The notes under the pieces were generated by a model. That model was not told the DNA's origin. It was given only the letters and a program-made list of their open reading frames with translations, and ran no database searches. DNA of 64,000 nt from JAXDBM01 sp963709485 (GTDB taxonomy: Bacteria > Desulfobacterota > Syntrophia > Syntrophales > Fen-1087), in assembly GCA_963709485.1 (NCBI GenBank), contig CAVPWE010000006.1:186001-250000 (forward strand), given 5' to 3'. Below, in pieces: positions 25,782 to 33,703 of the stretch. The translations under genes and the position numbers were made by a program. The stretch's first letter is position 1, and each line of letters starts with the position of its first letter.

Positions 25782-27869
25782 ATGAAAAACGACATTCAGA
25801 AAGCCAGGAACATCGGGATCAGCGCCCACATCGACTCGGGCAAGACCACGCTGACCGAGCGGATTCTCTACTACACCAAGCGCATCCACGCCATTCACGA
25901 AGTCAAGGGCAAAGACGGCGTCGGCGCGACGATGGACTCCATGGAGCTGGAAAAGGAGCGCGGCATCACCATCGCCTCGGCGGCCACCTTCTGCGAATGG
26001 AAGGACCATGAAATCAGCATCATCGATACGCCCGGCCATGTGGATTTCACCATCGAGGTGGAACGGTCGCTGCGGGTGCTCGACGGCGCCATCCTCGTGC
26101 TTTGCGCGGTCGGCGGCGTTCAGTCCCAGTCCATCACCGTGGACCAGCAGATGAAGCGCTACAAGGTTCCCTGCATCGCCTTCATCAACAAATGCGACCG
26201 CAGCGGCGCCGACCCGGGCCGGGTCATCGGCCAGCTTCGCTCGAAACTGGGCCACAACGCCGTGGCGATGCAGATGCCCATCGGCCTGGAGACGGACCTT
26301 CAAGGGGTGATCGATCTGGTGACCATGAAGGCCGTCTATTTCGACGGCGACAACGGCGAGATCGTCCGGAGCGGGGATATCCCGGAAAGCCTCTTGGCCG
26401 AGGCCGAGGCAAAGCGGGACGAGCTGATCGACGCCGCCTCCATGTTCTCGGATGCGCTGACGGAGGCGATCCTCGAGGAGCGGGAAATCCCGGATCAGGT
26501 TATCCTCGACGCCGTCCGCAGGGGAACGCTGAAGCGTGAATTGACCCCCGTCTTCATGGGCTCCGCATACAAGAACAAGGGCGTTCAGCCCCTGCTGGAC
26601 GCCGTGAACCGGATCCTGCCCTGCCCTGCCGACGTGCAGAACGAGGCGCTGGACATGGACAACAACGAGGCCCCGGTGCTGCTGGCCGCCGATCCCTCAA
26701 AGCCGATCGTGGCGCTGGCCTTCAAACTGGAGGACGGCCCCTACGGCCAGCTCACCTACATCCGGGTCTATCAGGGAAACCTGGCCCGCGGGACGACCAT
26801 CCTGAACGCCCGGAACGGCAAGAAGGTCAAGGTCGGCCGGGTCGTGCGCATGCACGCCGACCAGATGGAGGATATCGACGCCATTCCCACCGGCTACATC
26901 GGGGCGCTGTTCGGCATCGAATGCTCTTCCGGTGACACCTTCATCTCGCCGGGCATCAACCTGACCATGACCTCCATGTTCGTCCCGGACCCGGTGATTT
27001 CGCTGGCCATCGTGCCCAAGGACAACAAGGCGCAGATCAACATGTCCAAAGCCCTGAACCGCTTCACCAAGGAGGACCCGACCTTCCGGACCCACATGGA
27101 TCAGGAGACGGGGGAAACGATCATCGAGGGCATGGGCGAGCTGCACCTGGAAGTCTACGTGGAGCGGATGAAGCGGGAATACAGCGCCGAGGTGACCACG
27201 GGCAACCCCCGCGTTGCCTACCGCGAGACCATCACCCAGCGGGCGGACTTCAACTACACCCACAGGAAGCAGACCGGCGGCGCCGGCCAGTACGGCCGGG
27301 TGGCCGGATACATCGAACCGGTTGCGGAAGACGATTTCGTCTTCGAAAATGCCGTCACGGGCGGGAACATCCCCACCCAGTATATTCCGGCCGTGGAGAA
27401 GGGCTTCCGCCAGTGCCTGGCCAAGGGCCCCAAAATGGAATTTCCCGTCACGGGCGTCAGGATCGTCATCAACGACGGCGCCTCCCATGCCGTGGACTCC
27501 TCCGACATGGCCTTCCAGGCCGCCGCGCGCGGCGCTTTCAAGGAGGGCTACCTCCGGGCCAAACCGGTCATTCACGAACCGATCATGAAGGTGGTCGTGG
27601 AGACGCCCACGGAATTCCAGGGGGCGGTCATGGGCCTTCTGAACCAGCGCCGCGGCATGATCGTCGGCGCCCAGGACGAGGGTCCCATGTGCGTGGTGGA
27701 ATCGCAGGTCCCGCTGGCGGAGATGTTCGGGTTTTCGACGGTCCTGCGGTCGGCGAGCCAGGGCAAGGCCCAGTTCACCATGGAATTCGCCCTCTACCGG
27801 CAGGTCCCGCAGTCTATTTCGGAAAAGATCGCCGAAGAAGCGGCACAGCGCAAGAAAAGCGCGGCCTGA
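25782..27869 (+). CDS. fusA: translation elongation factor G, spd/mitochondrial EF-G1 type
   Basis: 695-residue GTPase that drives ribosome translocation. G1 AHIDSGKT (15-22), switch I with RGITIASAAT, G3 DTPGH (82-86), G4 NKCD (136-139). Domains II-V follow in order, with TGGAGQYGRV in domain IV and EMFGFSTVLRSASQGKAQFT in domain V. The G1 motif with Ser instead of Ala, HEVKGKDGVGATMDSMELE and the loop LVLCAVGGVQSQSITVDQQM resemble mitochondrial EF-G1 and bacterial spdEFG1 rather than ordinary EF-G. It stands alone, not in a str operon with rpsL/rpsG/tuf, so a second EF-G probably exists elsewhere. Confidence 0.95.
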   Translation: MKNDIQKARNIGISAHIDSGKTTLTERILYYTKRIHAIHEVKGKDGVGATMDSMELEKERGITIASAATFCEWKDHEISIIDTPGHVDFTIEVERSLRVLDGAILVLCAVGGVQSQSITVDQQMKRYKVPCIAFINKCDRSGADPGRVIGQLRSKLGHNAVAMQMPIGLETDLQGVIDLVTMKAVYFDGDNGEIVRSGDIPESLLAEAEAKRDELIDAASMFSDALTEAILEEREIPDQVILDAVRRGTLKRELTPVFMGSAYKNKGVQPLLDAVNRILPCPADVQNEALDMDNNEAPVLLAADPSKPIVALAFKLEDGPYGQLTYIRVYQGNLARGTTILNARNGKKVKVGRVVRMHADQMEDIDAIPTGYIGALFGIECSSGDTFISPGINLTMTSMFVPDPVISLAIVPKDNKAQINMSKALNRFTKEDPTFRTHMDQETGETIIEGMGELHLEVYVERMKREYSAEVTTGNPRVAYRETITQRADFNYTHRKQTGGAGQYGRVAGYIEPVAEDDFVFENAVTGGNIPTQYIPAVEKGFRQCLAKGPKMEFPVTGVRIVINDGASHAVDSSDMAFQAAARGAFKEGYLRAKPVIHEPIMKVVVETPTEFQGAVMGLLNQRRGMIVGAQDEGPMCVVESQVPLAEMFGFSTVLRSASQGKAQFTMEFALYRQVPQSISEKIAEEAAQRKKSAA

Positions 27870-27931
27870 AATGCAGCCCCGGCCATTGCGCCGGCCAACA
27901 CAAGAATCACCGACGATTTAAGGACAGAAAT

Positions 27932-28639
27932 ATGACCCTGCTCAAGAAAGACATGATTCTTCGCAATCCCTTAAAGAATGTGGGCTCCGGGACGGACGAC
28001 GTCATTCCGGAGGGCGGCTTCGGCGCCGTTCTGGCCTACGCCGGCGTCGGCAAGACGGCGCTCCTCGTGCAGCTTGCGCTCAACGCCATGCTGAGAAACA
28101 AAAAAATCCTCCACATCAGCCTCCATGATCCGGTCGGAAAAGTCGGCATCTGGTACCAGGAACTCTTCCACCACTTGGCCAGCGAAGCACAGGTGCAGCA
28201 GGTCAATCAGCTCTGGGAGACCATCCTGCCGCACCGTCTGATCATGACCTTCAAGGTGGACGGGTTCAGTGTGCCCCGGCTGGAGGAGCGCCTGACGGAC
28301 CTGATGGCGCAGAACATCTTTCACCCCCAGATGATCATCATGGACGGCCTGCGTTTCGACGAGTCGGGAAGGCAGCCGCTCTGCGACCTGAAGGCGCTCG
28401 CCGCCCGGCAGGGATTGCGCATCTGGTTCACCGTTCACACCCACCGCCATGAACAGCCCGGCCCCGACGGACTGCCGGTTCAGCTCCTGCATGTGGCCGA
28501 TCTCTTCGATGTCGCCCTGGAGCTTCGACCCAAAGGATCGGAAATCCACATCCGGCCGTTGAAAGGGGGAACCTCCGCCACGGACGAGGATCCCCTGCTC
28601 CTGGATCCTTCGACCATGCTGATCAAGGACAACGGCTGA
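27932..28639 (+). CDS. P-loop ATPase-like protein (RecA/KaiC-like), function unknown
   Basis: 235 residues from the ATG at 27932 (TTTAAGGACAG upstream). An N-terminal Walker A-like AYAGVGKT (35-42) after PEGGFGAVL, a strand NKKILHISLHDPVGKV, a Walker B-like strand PQMIIMDGLRFDESG and IWFTVHTHRHEQ near the position of a RecA-type motif. No membrane segment. It is read 62 bases after EF-G and shares its terminator, so it is likely in the same transcript. I know no function for it; a role in translation is only suggested by context. Confidence 0.75.
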   Translation: MTLLKKDMILRNPLKNVGSGTDDVIPEGGFGAVLAYAGVGKTALLVQLALNAMLRNKKILHISLHDPVGKVGIWYQELFHHLASEAQVQQVNQLWETILPHRLIMTFKVDGFSVPRLEERLTDLMAQNIFHPQMIIMDGLRFDESGRQPLCDLKALAARQGLRIWFTVHTHRHEQPGPDGLPVQLLHVADLFDVALELRPKGSEIHIRPLKGGTSATDEDPLLLDPSTMLIKDNG

Positions 28640-28700
28640 TGCCTGTCAATGAATGAATCTAAAGAGCGCAGAGCCCGAGGGCTCTGATTCACAATCGTAC

Positions 28701-28750
28701 AAAAAAAGCGGCCACAACCGGAAGCCTCCGACAGCGGCCGCTTTTTTATA
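28701..28750 (+). terminator. intrinsic terminator of the EF-G operon
   Basis: AAAAAAGCGGCC (28702-28713) pairs with GGCCGCTTTTTT (28736-28747), with a 22-base loop and T tract. Confidence 0.85.
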
Positions 28751-28803
28751 TTGTGAAATTTATGTTGATTATTATGAGTATTTATATTATCAAGTAACTA
28801 ATC

Positions 28804-29091
28804 ATGGAAAAGTTGTTTGCACCGGCATTCCGGCGGTTTGTTAAAAAGCAGTCAGCGCCCCTGCAACTGGCTATTCGGGATGAAGTGGACGGTATCAGCG
28901 TCAATCCTGGAATCGGAAAAGAAAAGAAAGGCGATTTGACCGGTTTTCGGGTGCATAAATTCAGATTTCATCAACAAGAGTATCTGATCGCCTATGAAGC
29001 GACGAAGAACAATCTGATTTTTGCCATGATTGGCAGACATGAAAACTTTTATCGGGATTTGAAGAAATATCAAAAGGAGTTTCAGCGATGA
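28804..29091 (+). CDS. type II toxin, RelE/ParE superfamily
   Basis: 95 residues. Helix-rich N-terminus (LFAPAFRRFVKKQSAPLQLA) then beta strands LTGFRVHKFRFHQQEYLIAYE and NNLIFAMIGRHENFYRDLKK, the layout of RelE/ParE toxins that act as ribosome-dependent mRNA interferases or gyrase poisons. The Arg-rich core and the C-terminal HENFYRDL tail fit the RelE-like side. The stop overlaps the antitoxin ATG (ATGA). The toxin comes first, the reverse of the most common order. Lower GC than neighbours hints at horizontal origin. Confidence 0.8.
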   Translation: MEKLFAPAFRRFVKKQSAPLQLAIRDEVDGISVNPGIGKEKKGDLTGFRVHKFRFHQQEYLIAYEATKNNLIFAMIGRHENFYRDLKKYQKEFQR

Positions 29092-29393
29092 ACAGGGCAG
29101 AGAAAATTTACAAAGACATCGTTACCTTACCGATGGCAGAGCGGGAAAAGCTTTTCTCCCTGATCGCCCGCAAAGGGTTTGACAAGGATTATTACTCCTA
29201 CGACGAGGTTTTTGACGATACCCCTTCGACCTTTACCATTAAAGAGACATCTGAATATCTGGAAGTCGCTGAAATAACAATACGGAGATGGGTAAAAGAG
29301 GGGAAACTGCCCTATGACAGGGTGGGCAAGAACTATGTTTTTAGCGTAGATAATTTAAGGGAACTGAAACGGAAGATGCCTCGCAAACCATAA
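29088..29393 (+). CDS. antitoxin with excisionase/MerR-type helix-turn-helix
   Basis: 101 residues. N-terminal helix (MNRAEKIYKDIVTLPMAERE) probably neutralises the toxin; a linker DYYSYDEVFDDTPSTF leads to an excisionase-like winged helix (IKETSEYLEVAEITIRRWVK then EGKLPYDRVGKNYVFS) that would bind the operon promoter. It overlaps the toxin gene by four bases (29088-29091), typical of coupled toxin-antitoxin expression. Autoregulation is expected from the family, not shown. Confidence 0.8.
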   Translation: MNRAEKIYKDIVTLPMAEREKLFSLIARKGFDKDYYSYDEVFDDTPSTFTIKETSEYLEVAEITIRRWVKEGKLPYDRVGKNYVFSVDNLRELKRKMPRKP

Positions 29394-29487
29394 GGATAAT
29401 TCATGCCAGCCCATGACATCATCGACATGAACAGTTCTGTCGAACAGGCGCATCAATATAAGGAATCGCGCAGAATAACAATGTCCG

Positions 29488-29772
29488 TCACTTGAAAAGG
29501 GCCTTCAGCCGGACTTCGGCGCCGCCCTTCTCTCCCCCGGTCCCCTGGTCCGCAGCGGCATCCCGGAAGCGGAACCAGTCGCAGAAGTTGCCGCGGTCCT
29601 TGTCCAGGACGCGTTCCGCCTGGGGCTCCCGGCACTGATTGTAAGCGCCGGGGTCATGGAACGCGCAGTTCAGGCAGCAGTGCAGATCGGCGCCGCAGCC
29701 GGGGCAGACCTCCCGCCGGCCGATCTTTCCTTCCATTGTGATTTCCCTGCGGCAGCGATGGCAGATCTTCAC
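29488..29772 (-). CDS. small cysteine-rich zinc-ribbon protein
   Basis: 94 residues from the GTG at 29772, chosen because GGGAG stands seven bases upstream and the conserved part begins there (VKICHRCRREI). Three Cys pairs are visible: CHRC, CPGCGADLHCCLNC and later a single CREP and FCDWFRFRD. The set suggests two zinc sites. Function unknown; relatives occur in many Deltaproteobacteria. It is the last of three minus-strand genes with the NO-linked protein and DUF169 protein. Confidence 0.7.
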   Translation of the reverse strand: MKICHRCRREITMEGKIGRREVCPGCGADLHCCLNCAFHDPGAYNQCREPQAERVLDKDRGNFCDWFRFRDAAADQGTGGEKGGAEVRLKALFK

Positions 29773-29882
29773 GGGCAATCTCCCTCGATTCCCTCTCTTG
29801 AATGACGCAACATGGCCGCTTTTAAAGAAACCGTTTTCCGGCCGCACGGCACCCCGCTCGAGTGCGGGAAACAGCCCGCTTG

Positions 29883-30212
29883 TCATGAAGACGGCGCCTT
29901 GTGACGGCGATCCAGAAGATGGGCAACGGCGAGGACCGGATGGCGGCGGAGCATCCGCGGTCCGGCGTAGCGCATGACATCACGGATCCGCTCCCGCATG
30001 GCCGGCTTGTAGCAGTGGATGGTGCACCGGGAGCAGGCCGGCTTTTCTTCCCCGAAAGGGCACTTCTCCAGCCGCTTCAGGGCGTAGGCCCGAAGGTCCC
30101 GGCAGTCGGGGCAGAGGTCTTTCCGCGATCCGTGGCGGTCCCGGCAAAAGATGCGGATCATGGCCTCCAGGGTTTTGCTTTCCCGTTCCATCCGGCGTGG
30201 CTGATCAGGCAT
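29883..30212 (-). CDS. nitrous-oxide-stimulated-promoter family protein (YgbA-like)
   Basis: 109 residues matching the family named after a nitrogen-oxide induced gene: ESKTLEAMIRIFCRDRHG, LCPDCRDLRAYALKRLEKCP, FGEEKPACSRCTIHCYKPAM, then VMRYAGPRMLRRHP near the end. Seven or so cysteines suggest an Fe-S or zinc centre. In Escherichia coli relatives respond to nitrosative stress (family knowledge). The start lies 24 bases after the stop of the DUF169 gene. The exact biochemical role is not known. Confidence 0.85.
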   Translation of the reverse strand: MPDQPRRMERESKTLEAMIRIFCRDRHGSRKDLCPDCRDLRAYALKRLEKCPFGEEKPACSRCTIHCYKPAMRERIRDVMRYAGPRMLRRHPVLAVAHLLDRRHKAPSS

Positions 30213-30236
30213 GGATGCGGCTCCCGGCCCTCATTC

Positions 30237-31064
30237 TCAGTCTTCCCTGCCGCCCGCCATGAGCGTCTTCCAGGTGTGGCGCTCCAGGAAGGACCCGGCC
30301 ACGTTCGCTTCCATCTCCGCAAAGAGCGCAGGGGGCACGGCAAAGCTCAGAAGATGATCGCCCAACTGCTTCCGGATGTAGACACGGGCCGAGAGGTCCG
30401 TCATACCCACGACGGCCCTCGGCCTGTCCGACTGCCCTTCGCGGTAAGGGTAAATCCCGATGGTCTGGCATCCCGCCGCATAGGGGATGATGACGTTCTC
30501 GTTGTCGCCCCGGCCGTAATTGGCCAGGACCACCAGGGCGGAAAGCCGGTCCGGATCGACGAAGAAAACGATCACCTTCGGGGCATCGGCCGCCGGATCC
30601 ACCTCCTGCAGGGGCTTGAACACCACATACCGGGTGGAAATCTCCGTCATGGGCAGGCAGGAAATGAAGCACCGAACCTGCTCCGGGCTCCTGAAATAGC
30701 GCTCACCGTGGACGAAGTTGTCGTAGGCCTCGGCCCGAAGAAAGGGTTTGGCCTGCTCCGCCGCCGCGCGGCCCTTCTCCCAGCCGGCATTGCCCGAGGA
30801 GAGGAAATGGCAGAAGCAGTCCTCCCCGCCGGGAAAGTTTTGGTACTGGTTTCCGAATCCCAGGCCCACGCCGCCGCCGACGCAGCCAAAGGTCTTCACA
30901 TCGCAGACCGCGGCCCGTCCCCGGGCGGCGCTCGCCGCCAGCCACATGACGCAGCCCCACCGCCCCTCCTGAAACTGCATGGCCCCGGCCGGCTTCTCGT
31001 CGGACCAGAGCAGGGCGACGGGGGGATGGGTCAACCGCATCGCTTCCGCGATCTTACTCTCCAT
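30237..31064 (-). CDS. DUF169 family protein
   Basis: 275 residues. N-terminus MESKIAEAMRLTHPPVALLW with the typical early PPVAL box, then ARGRAAVCDVKTFGCVGGGV and GGEDCFCHFLSSG bearing conserved cysteines, and later NVIIPYAAGCQTIGIYPYRE. DUF169 proteins are found in anaerobes, often beside metal or radical enzymes, and their role is unknown. It begins the three-gene minus-strand unit (DUF169, YgbA-like, Cys-rich protein). No membrane helices. The cluster looks like a redox or nitrosative stress accessory set. Confidence 0.85.
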   Translation of the reverse strand: MESKIAEAMRLTHPPVALLWSDEKPAGAMQFQEGRWGCVMWLAASAARGRAAVCDVKTFGCVGGGVGLGFGNQYQNFPGGEDCFCHFLSSGNAGWEKGRAAAEQAKPFLRAEAYDNFVHGERYFRSPEQVRCFISCLPMTEISTRYVVFKPLQEVDPAADAPKVIVFFVDPDRLSALVVLANYGRGDNENVIIPYAAGCQTIGIYPYREGQSDRPRAVVGMTDLSARVYIRKQLGDHLLSFAVPPALFAEMEANVAGSFLERHTWKTLMAGGRED

Positions 31065-31231
31065 GACACCACCTCCGCTCGGGGATCATTTACATCCAAC
31101 GCAATCGCCGGCCCCTTTTCCTTCGGCAAGAAGCAGGCCGTTGTCGGTCAAAAAGCATATTTGCACCAGAACAGGATTACATTCCCCCATTCCCGGTCTC
31201 CCGGCACATAAGCCGCCTGGAGGGCGAACCG

Positions 31232-31456
31232 CTAAGTTTCTTCCCAGTCTTTCAAATCCTGCGGCCCTTCCGGATCTTCCCGGCGATCCCAGTCCGGCCA
31301 ACCCGTCTCCCTGCGACAGACCGCTGCCGCGGCCTTATCTACTGATTCATAATTGCAGAGCCACATTCCGCCAAGACAGAGTTCAACGGTACCGGGATTG
31401 GATTCATCGACCCGGATTGTGAAAGTGCCTGCCTTCGATCGATAAACGTATGCCAT
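31232..31456 (-). CDS. hypothetical small protein
   Basis: 74 residues, acidic, start ATG at 31456 with AAAGAAG upstream. Beta-rich first half (YVYRSKAGTFTIRVDESNPG, LCLGGMWLCNYESVDKAAAA) and a Trp/Asp/Glu-rich tail (PDWDRREDPEGPQDLKDWEE). No recognised family. It lies alone at the edge of the accessory region. Confidence 0.55.
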   Translation of the reverse strand: MAYVYRSKAGTFTIRVDESNPGTVELCLGGMWLCNYESVDKAAAAVCRRETGWPDWDRREDPEGPQDLKDWEET

Positions 31457-32401
31457 CTTCTTTCTTGTCAGAAATCTTCATTGTGACGGATAATGCCGTC
31501 TCCGGTATCCGGCGATAGATGCCTTCCGATTAACACTTGTTTGCTGCCGGTTGATGATCAAAATTCAATCTCTCAAAGGGATTTTTCTTTTAATATCATA
31601 TCCGATGAAATTGGAATTGAGAAGTGAAAAAGTGTTAGAAATGATCACATCTGCGGCGATTCCAACACATCTTTCCCTCAAATTTCGGGTTATCACCAAA
31701 ATATTTTGCCGCCATATTTCCTTTGACATACAAGATTCGCTTGCCTTATACTTTGAACATTAAAAAAGAAATCCTTATGAATTTGCCGACAGGTTATTGT
31801 CGCTTCAGGCAGCATTCCGAATAACGATCTTGCAGTGCAACTTTCCGGTAAGCCCTATAAGGTAGTAACGATCGGCGACGCCAATAAAGTCGCAAAAGTT
31901 GTGGATGCCATTGGAGCAGGATATCTGGCGGGGATGCAAGCGTAAGACTCGGCCAAACTGACACTCATCATTGCAGGCTGAAAGCGGAAAATATTTTCAG
32001 AGCATCAGATGTCAAGGTCAGTTTGTTCGAAAACGACCTGAAAATTCAAATTGCATGAATGGTCAGTTGCTGTGCGATGAAAAATATAGGTTACCCGAAG
32101 AAACTGTTTGATGGGTAATATGCATGTTTGGCAGTCATCTTTTCCCAATTTGTAAATTGAGCTTCGCCTCATGACAATATACATTTATAGGCTAAAGTAA
32201 TATTTATAATAATACTATATTATAAAGGCTTTGAACTCTCAAAAACAGGTCGTTTTTTTCATGCAAAGTTTATAACCATCCGGCAAGGGTGCATAAATTC
32301 AAGAAATCCCGCTACTTTGTTATATCTATTTGAAATCATTATATTTATAATTGATTAATTTTTGTGCGTTGCGCTAATAAGCTGCACCAATTGGCGACTT
32401 A
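31457..32401. other. AT-rich accessory stretch with a gene remnant, no intact gene
   Basis: 945 bases, clearly richer in A and T than the rest of the window. It holds one recognisable remnant (31781-31945), and an imperfect inverted repeat (AAACTGAC at 31965-31972 against GTCAGTTT near 32017-32024). A 70-residue open frame at 31551-31763 has no support. The stretch ends at the first IS copy. It looks like decayed or transferred DNA. Confidence 0.5.
31781..31945 (+). pseudogene. C-terminal remnant of an FAD/NAD(P)-binding oxidoreductase
   Basis: In-frame 54 residues between a TGA and TAA: RQVIVASGSIPNNDLAVQL, then YKVVTIGDANKVAKVVDAIG and AGYLAGMQA. The pattern xxVASGxxPN followed by xxIGD (second FAD-binding motif) and a DAI-x-AG helix is the usual end of pyridine-nucleotide disulfide oxidoreductase-like domains (for example in 2,4-dienoyl-CoA or enoate reductases). 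The rest of the gene is gone. Confidence 0.6.
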
Positions 32402-32431
32402 GTACAGCGGTTCATAAATTCGGTTACGTAT

Positions 32432-33463
32432 TTACGCTGCGAGTCGTGCTGATGACAACTGCGCCAGCTTGATTTTGTTGATCAAAATGTTCAAATCGTT
32501 TCGGGTGAATTTCCATTCAAACGGTTTGGCGATCTGCTCGTAGTAGTGTTGGAAACCAATGATTCGTTCATTGAGCGTCTCTAAGGATGTGAAGTCGTTT
32601 GGAACAAGGGCCTTGCGTTGAAGGATTGAGAAATAGATTTCGATCTGATTCAACCAACTTGCATGCACAGGTGCGTGAACGAGCAAGAGATTGGGATAAC
32701 GAGATTGCAATCTTTCCACAGAACGAGATCCGCGATGGGAAGAACCATTGTCCACAATCCAAAAAACGCGCCTTGCTGCGACATAGGGCGGTTGGCGCAT
32801 TACGTCGTCAACGAGTCGATCGAAAGAAGCAATGCCACTTCTACGTTCGCATCGACCGAACAATTTAGCGCGATGCACATCGAGAGCGGCAATATAAGCC
32901 CAAGCGCCACACCTGGCGTATTCATGTTCTACTTTCATCGGCCATCCCGGTTGAGCCGGATAGGTGGCATGACGACGACGGCGCGCCTGGATGCTGGTTT
33001 TCTCATCGGCAGACAAAACAAACTCATCCTCTTGGAGGGAGTGCCCTTCCCAAACCCTCTCATAGAGATCCAGGATTCGCCCGGCTTTCTCGGCAAATTG
33101 AGGATCACGGGGAAAAATCCAGGAGCGATACCGCCAAGGACGAATGGCATCCTCATGAAGCCATCGCCAGATAGTGCTGTCACTGATCGTGGCTGCGAAT
33201 CCCGATCCTCGAATCTCTCTGCCCAGATCGGCAACATTCCATCGAGAAATCGGCACTTGATGAATCGCGGGCAGTTCACAGGCCAGTGCCTTAACCTGAA
33301 CGATAATCTCCGGGGGGAAAAATCGGAGGACGTCCCGGACGTGGTCGTTCATCAAGCCCAAGGAGGCGTTCTTCAAAGAAACGTTTTCGCCACATGCTGA
33401 CAACTTTGCGGGGTGCATCCAGTCGGTTGGCAATCTCATCATTGCTGAGCCCCTGGGCGGCAA
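32432..33463 (-). CDS. IS630-type transposase, DDE catalytic part (orfB), copy 1
   Basis: 343-residue frame holding the DDE nuclease: D153 in VLSADEKTSIQAR, D238 in FWIVDNGSSHRGS, E275 in HASWLNQIEIYFS, the spacing of the IS630/Tc1-mariner group. Its first ~48 residues overlap orfA in another frame and are probably not made; the working protein would arise by a +1 shift (or one-base transcript slippage) from orfA at the T5C6 tract (minus strand, 33322-33312), joining ..RPPIF to PPEIIVQV.. and giving about 390 residues. It cuts and joins the element ends. Confidence 0.88.
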   Translation of the reverse strand: MPPRGSAMMRLPTDWMHPAKLSACGENVSLKNASLGLMNDHVRDVLRFFPPEIIVQVKALACELPAIHQVPISRWNVADLGREIRGSGFAATISDSTIWRWLHEDAIRPWRYRSWIFPRDPQFAEKAGRILDLYERVWEGHSLQEDEFVLSADEKTSIQARRRRHATYPAQPGWPMKVEHEYARCGAWAYIAALDVHRAKLFGRCERRSGIASFDRLVDDVMRQPPYVAARRVFWIVDNGSSHRGSRSVERLQSRYPNLLLVHAPVHASWLNQIEIYFSILQRKALVPNDFTSLETLNERIIGFQHYYEQIAKPFEWKFTRNDLNILINKIKLAQLSSARLAA

Positions 33464-33584
33464 GGAGGATCATCCTGGCTAGCGAAACGATAAAATACGG
33501 TAGCGTATATTTGTTTGCGCGCGTGGTTAGTTCTCTCTGCTCTTCTTCCGTAAGGACGATTCCGTATGGGCTTTTCCTTGGCAT
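33291..33584 (-). CDS. IS630-type transposase, helix-turn-helix part (orfA), copy 1
   Basis: 97 residues from the ATG at 33584 with GGAGG six bases upstream. N-terminal DNA-binding region of the transposase: TEEEQRELTTRANKYTLPYF, then AAQGLSNDEIANRLDAPRKV as helix-turn-helix. It ends DERPRPGRPPIFPPGDYRSG and overlaps orfB by 173 bases in another frame. Copy 1 has Leu where copies 2 and 3 have Arg (IVSLARM vs IVSRARM). Confidence 0.85.
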   Translation of the reverse strand: MPRKSPYGIVLTEEEQRELTTRANKYTLPYFIVSLARMILLAAQGLSNDEIANRLDAPRKVVSMWRKRFFEERLLGLDERPRPGRPPIFPPGDYRSG

Positions 33585-33703
33585 ATGCAACCTCCTGGAT
33601 TGCATTGATGCCATAAATCTGTCTCGAAAGCAAGCTCATTATACGTAACTGTATTTATGAATTAGAGTACTTAGTACAGCGGTTCATAAATTCGGTTACG
33701 TAT

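Larger units (their letters stand above)
32402..33670 (-). mobile_element. IS630-family insertion sequence, copy 1
   Basis: 1269 bases bounded by imperfect terminal inverted repeats: left GTACAGCGGTTCATAAATTC.. and right end reading inward GTACTCTAATTCATAAATAC.., both continuing to GTTACGTA (left end bases 32402-32430, right end 33642-33670). TTA stands on each side. Two overlapping transposase frames on the minus strand. It is the first of three head-to-tail copies with a period of 1272. It differs from copies 2 and 3 by A at 33481 (C in the others). Confidence 0.9.

Noticed and set aside
27413..27931. extended 408-residue reading of the P-loop protein
   Set aside because: The extra N-terminal part overlaps EF-G in another frame with biased composition; the ATG at 27932 has a proper ribosome site.
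29403..29495. 30-residue frame after the antitoxin
   Set aside because: Too short, no recognised motif, runs into the end of the opposite-strand gene.
31551..31763. 70-residue open frame on the plus strand
   Set aside because: AT-rich stretch, no ribosome site, no family resemblance; likely chance.
32663..33400. 245-residue frame on the plus strand inside the IS, repeated in each copy
   Set aside because: It is the shadow of the minus-strand transposase, whose DDE motifs and terminal repeats are clear.
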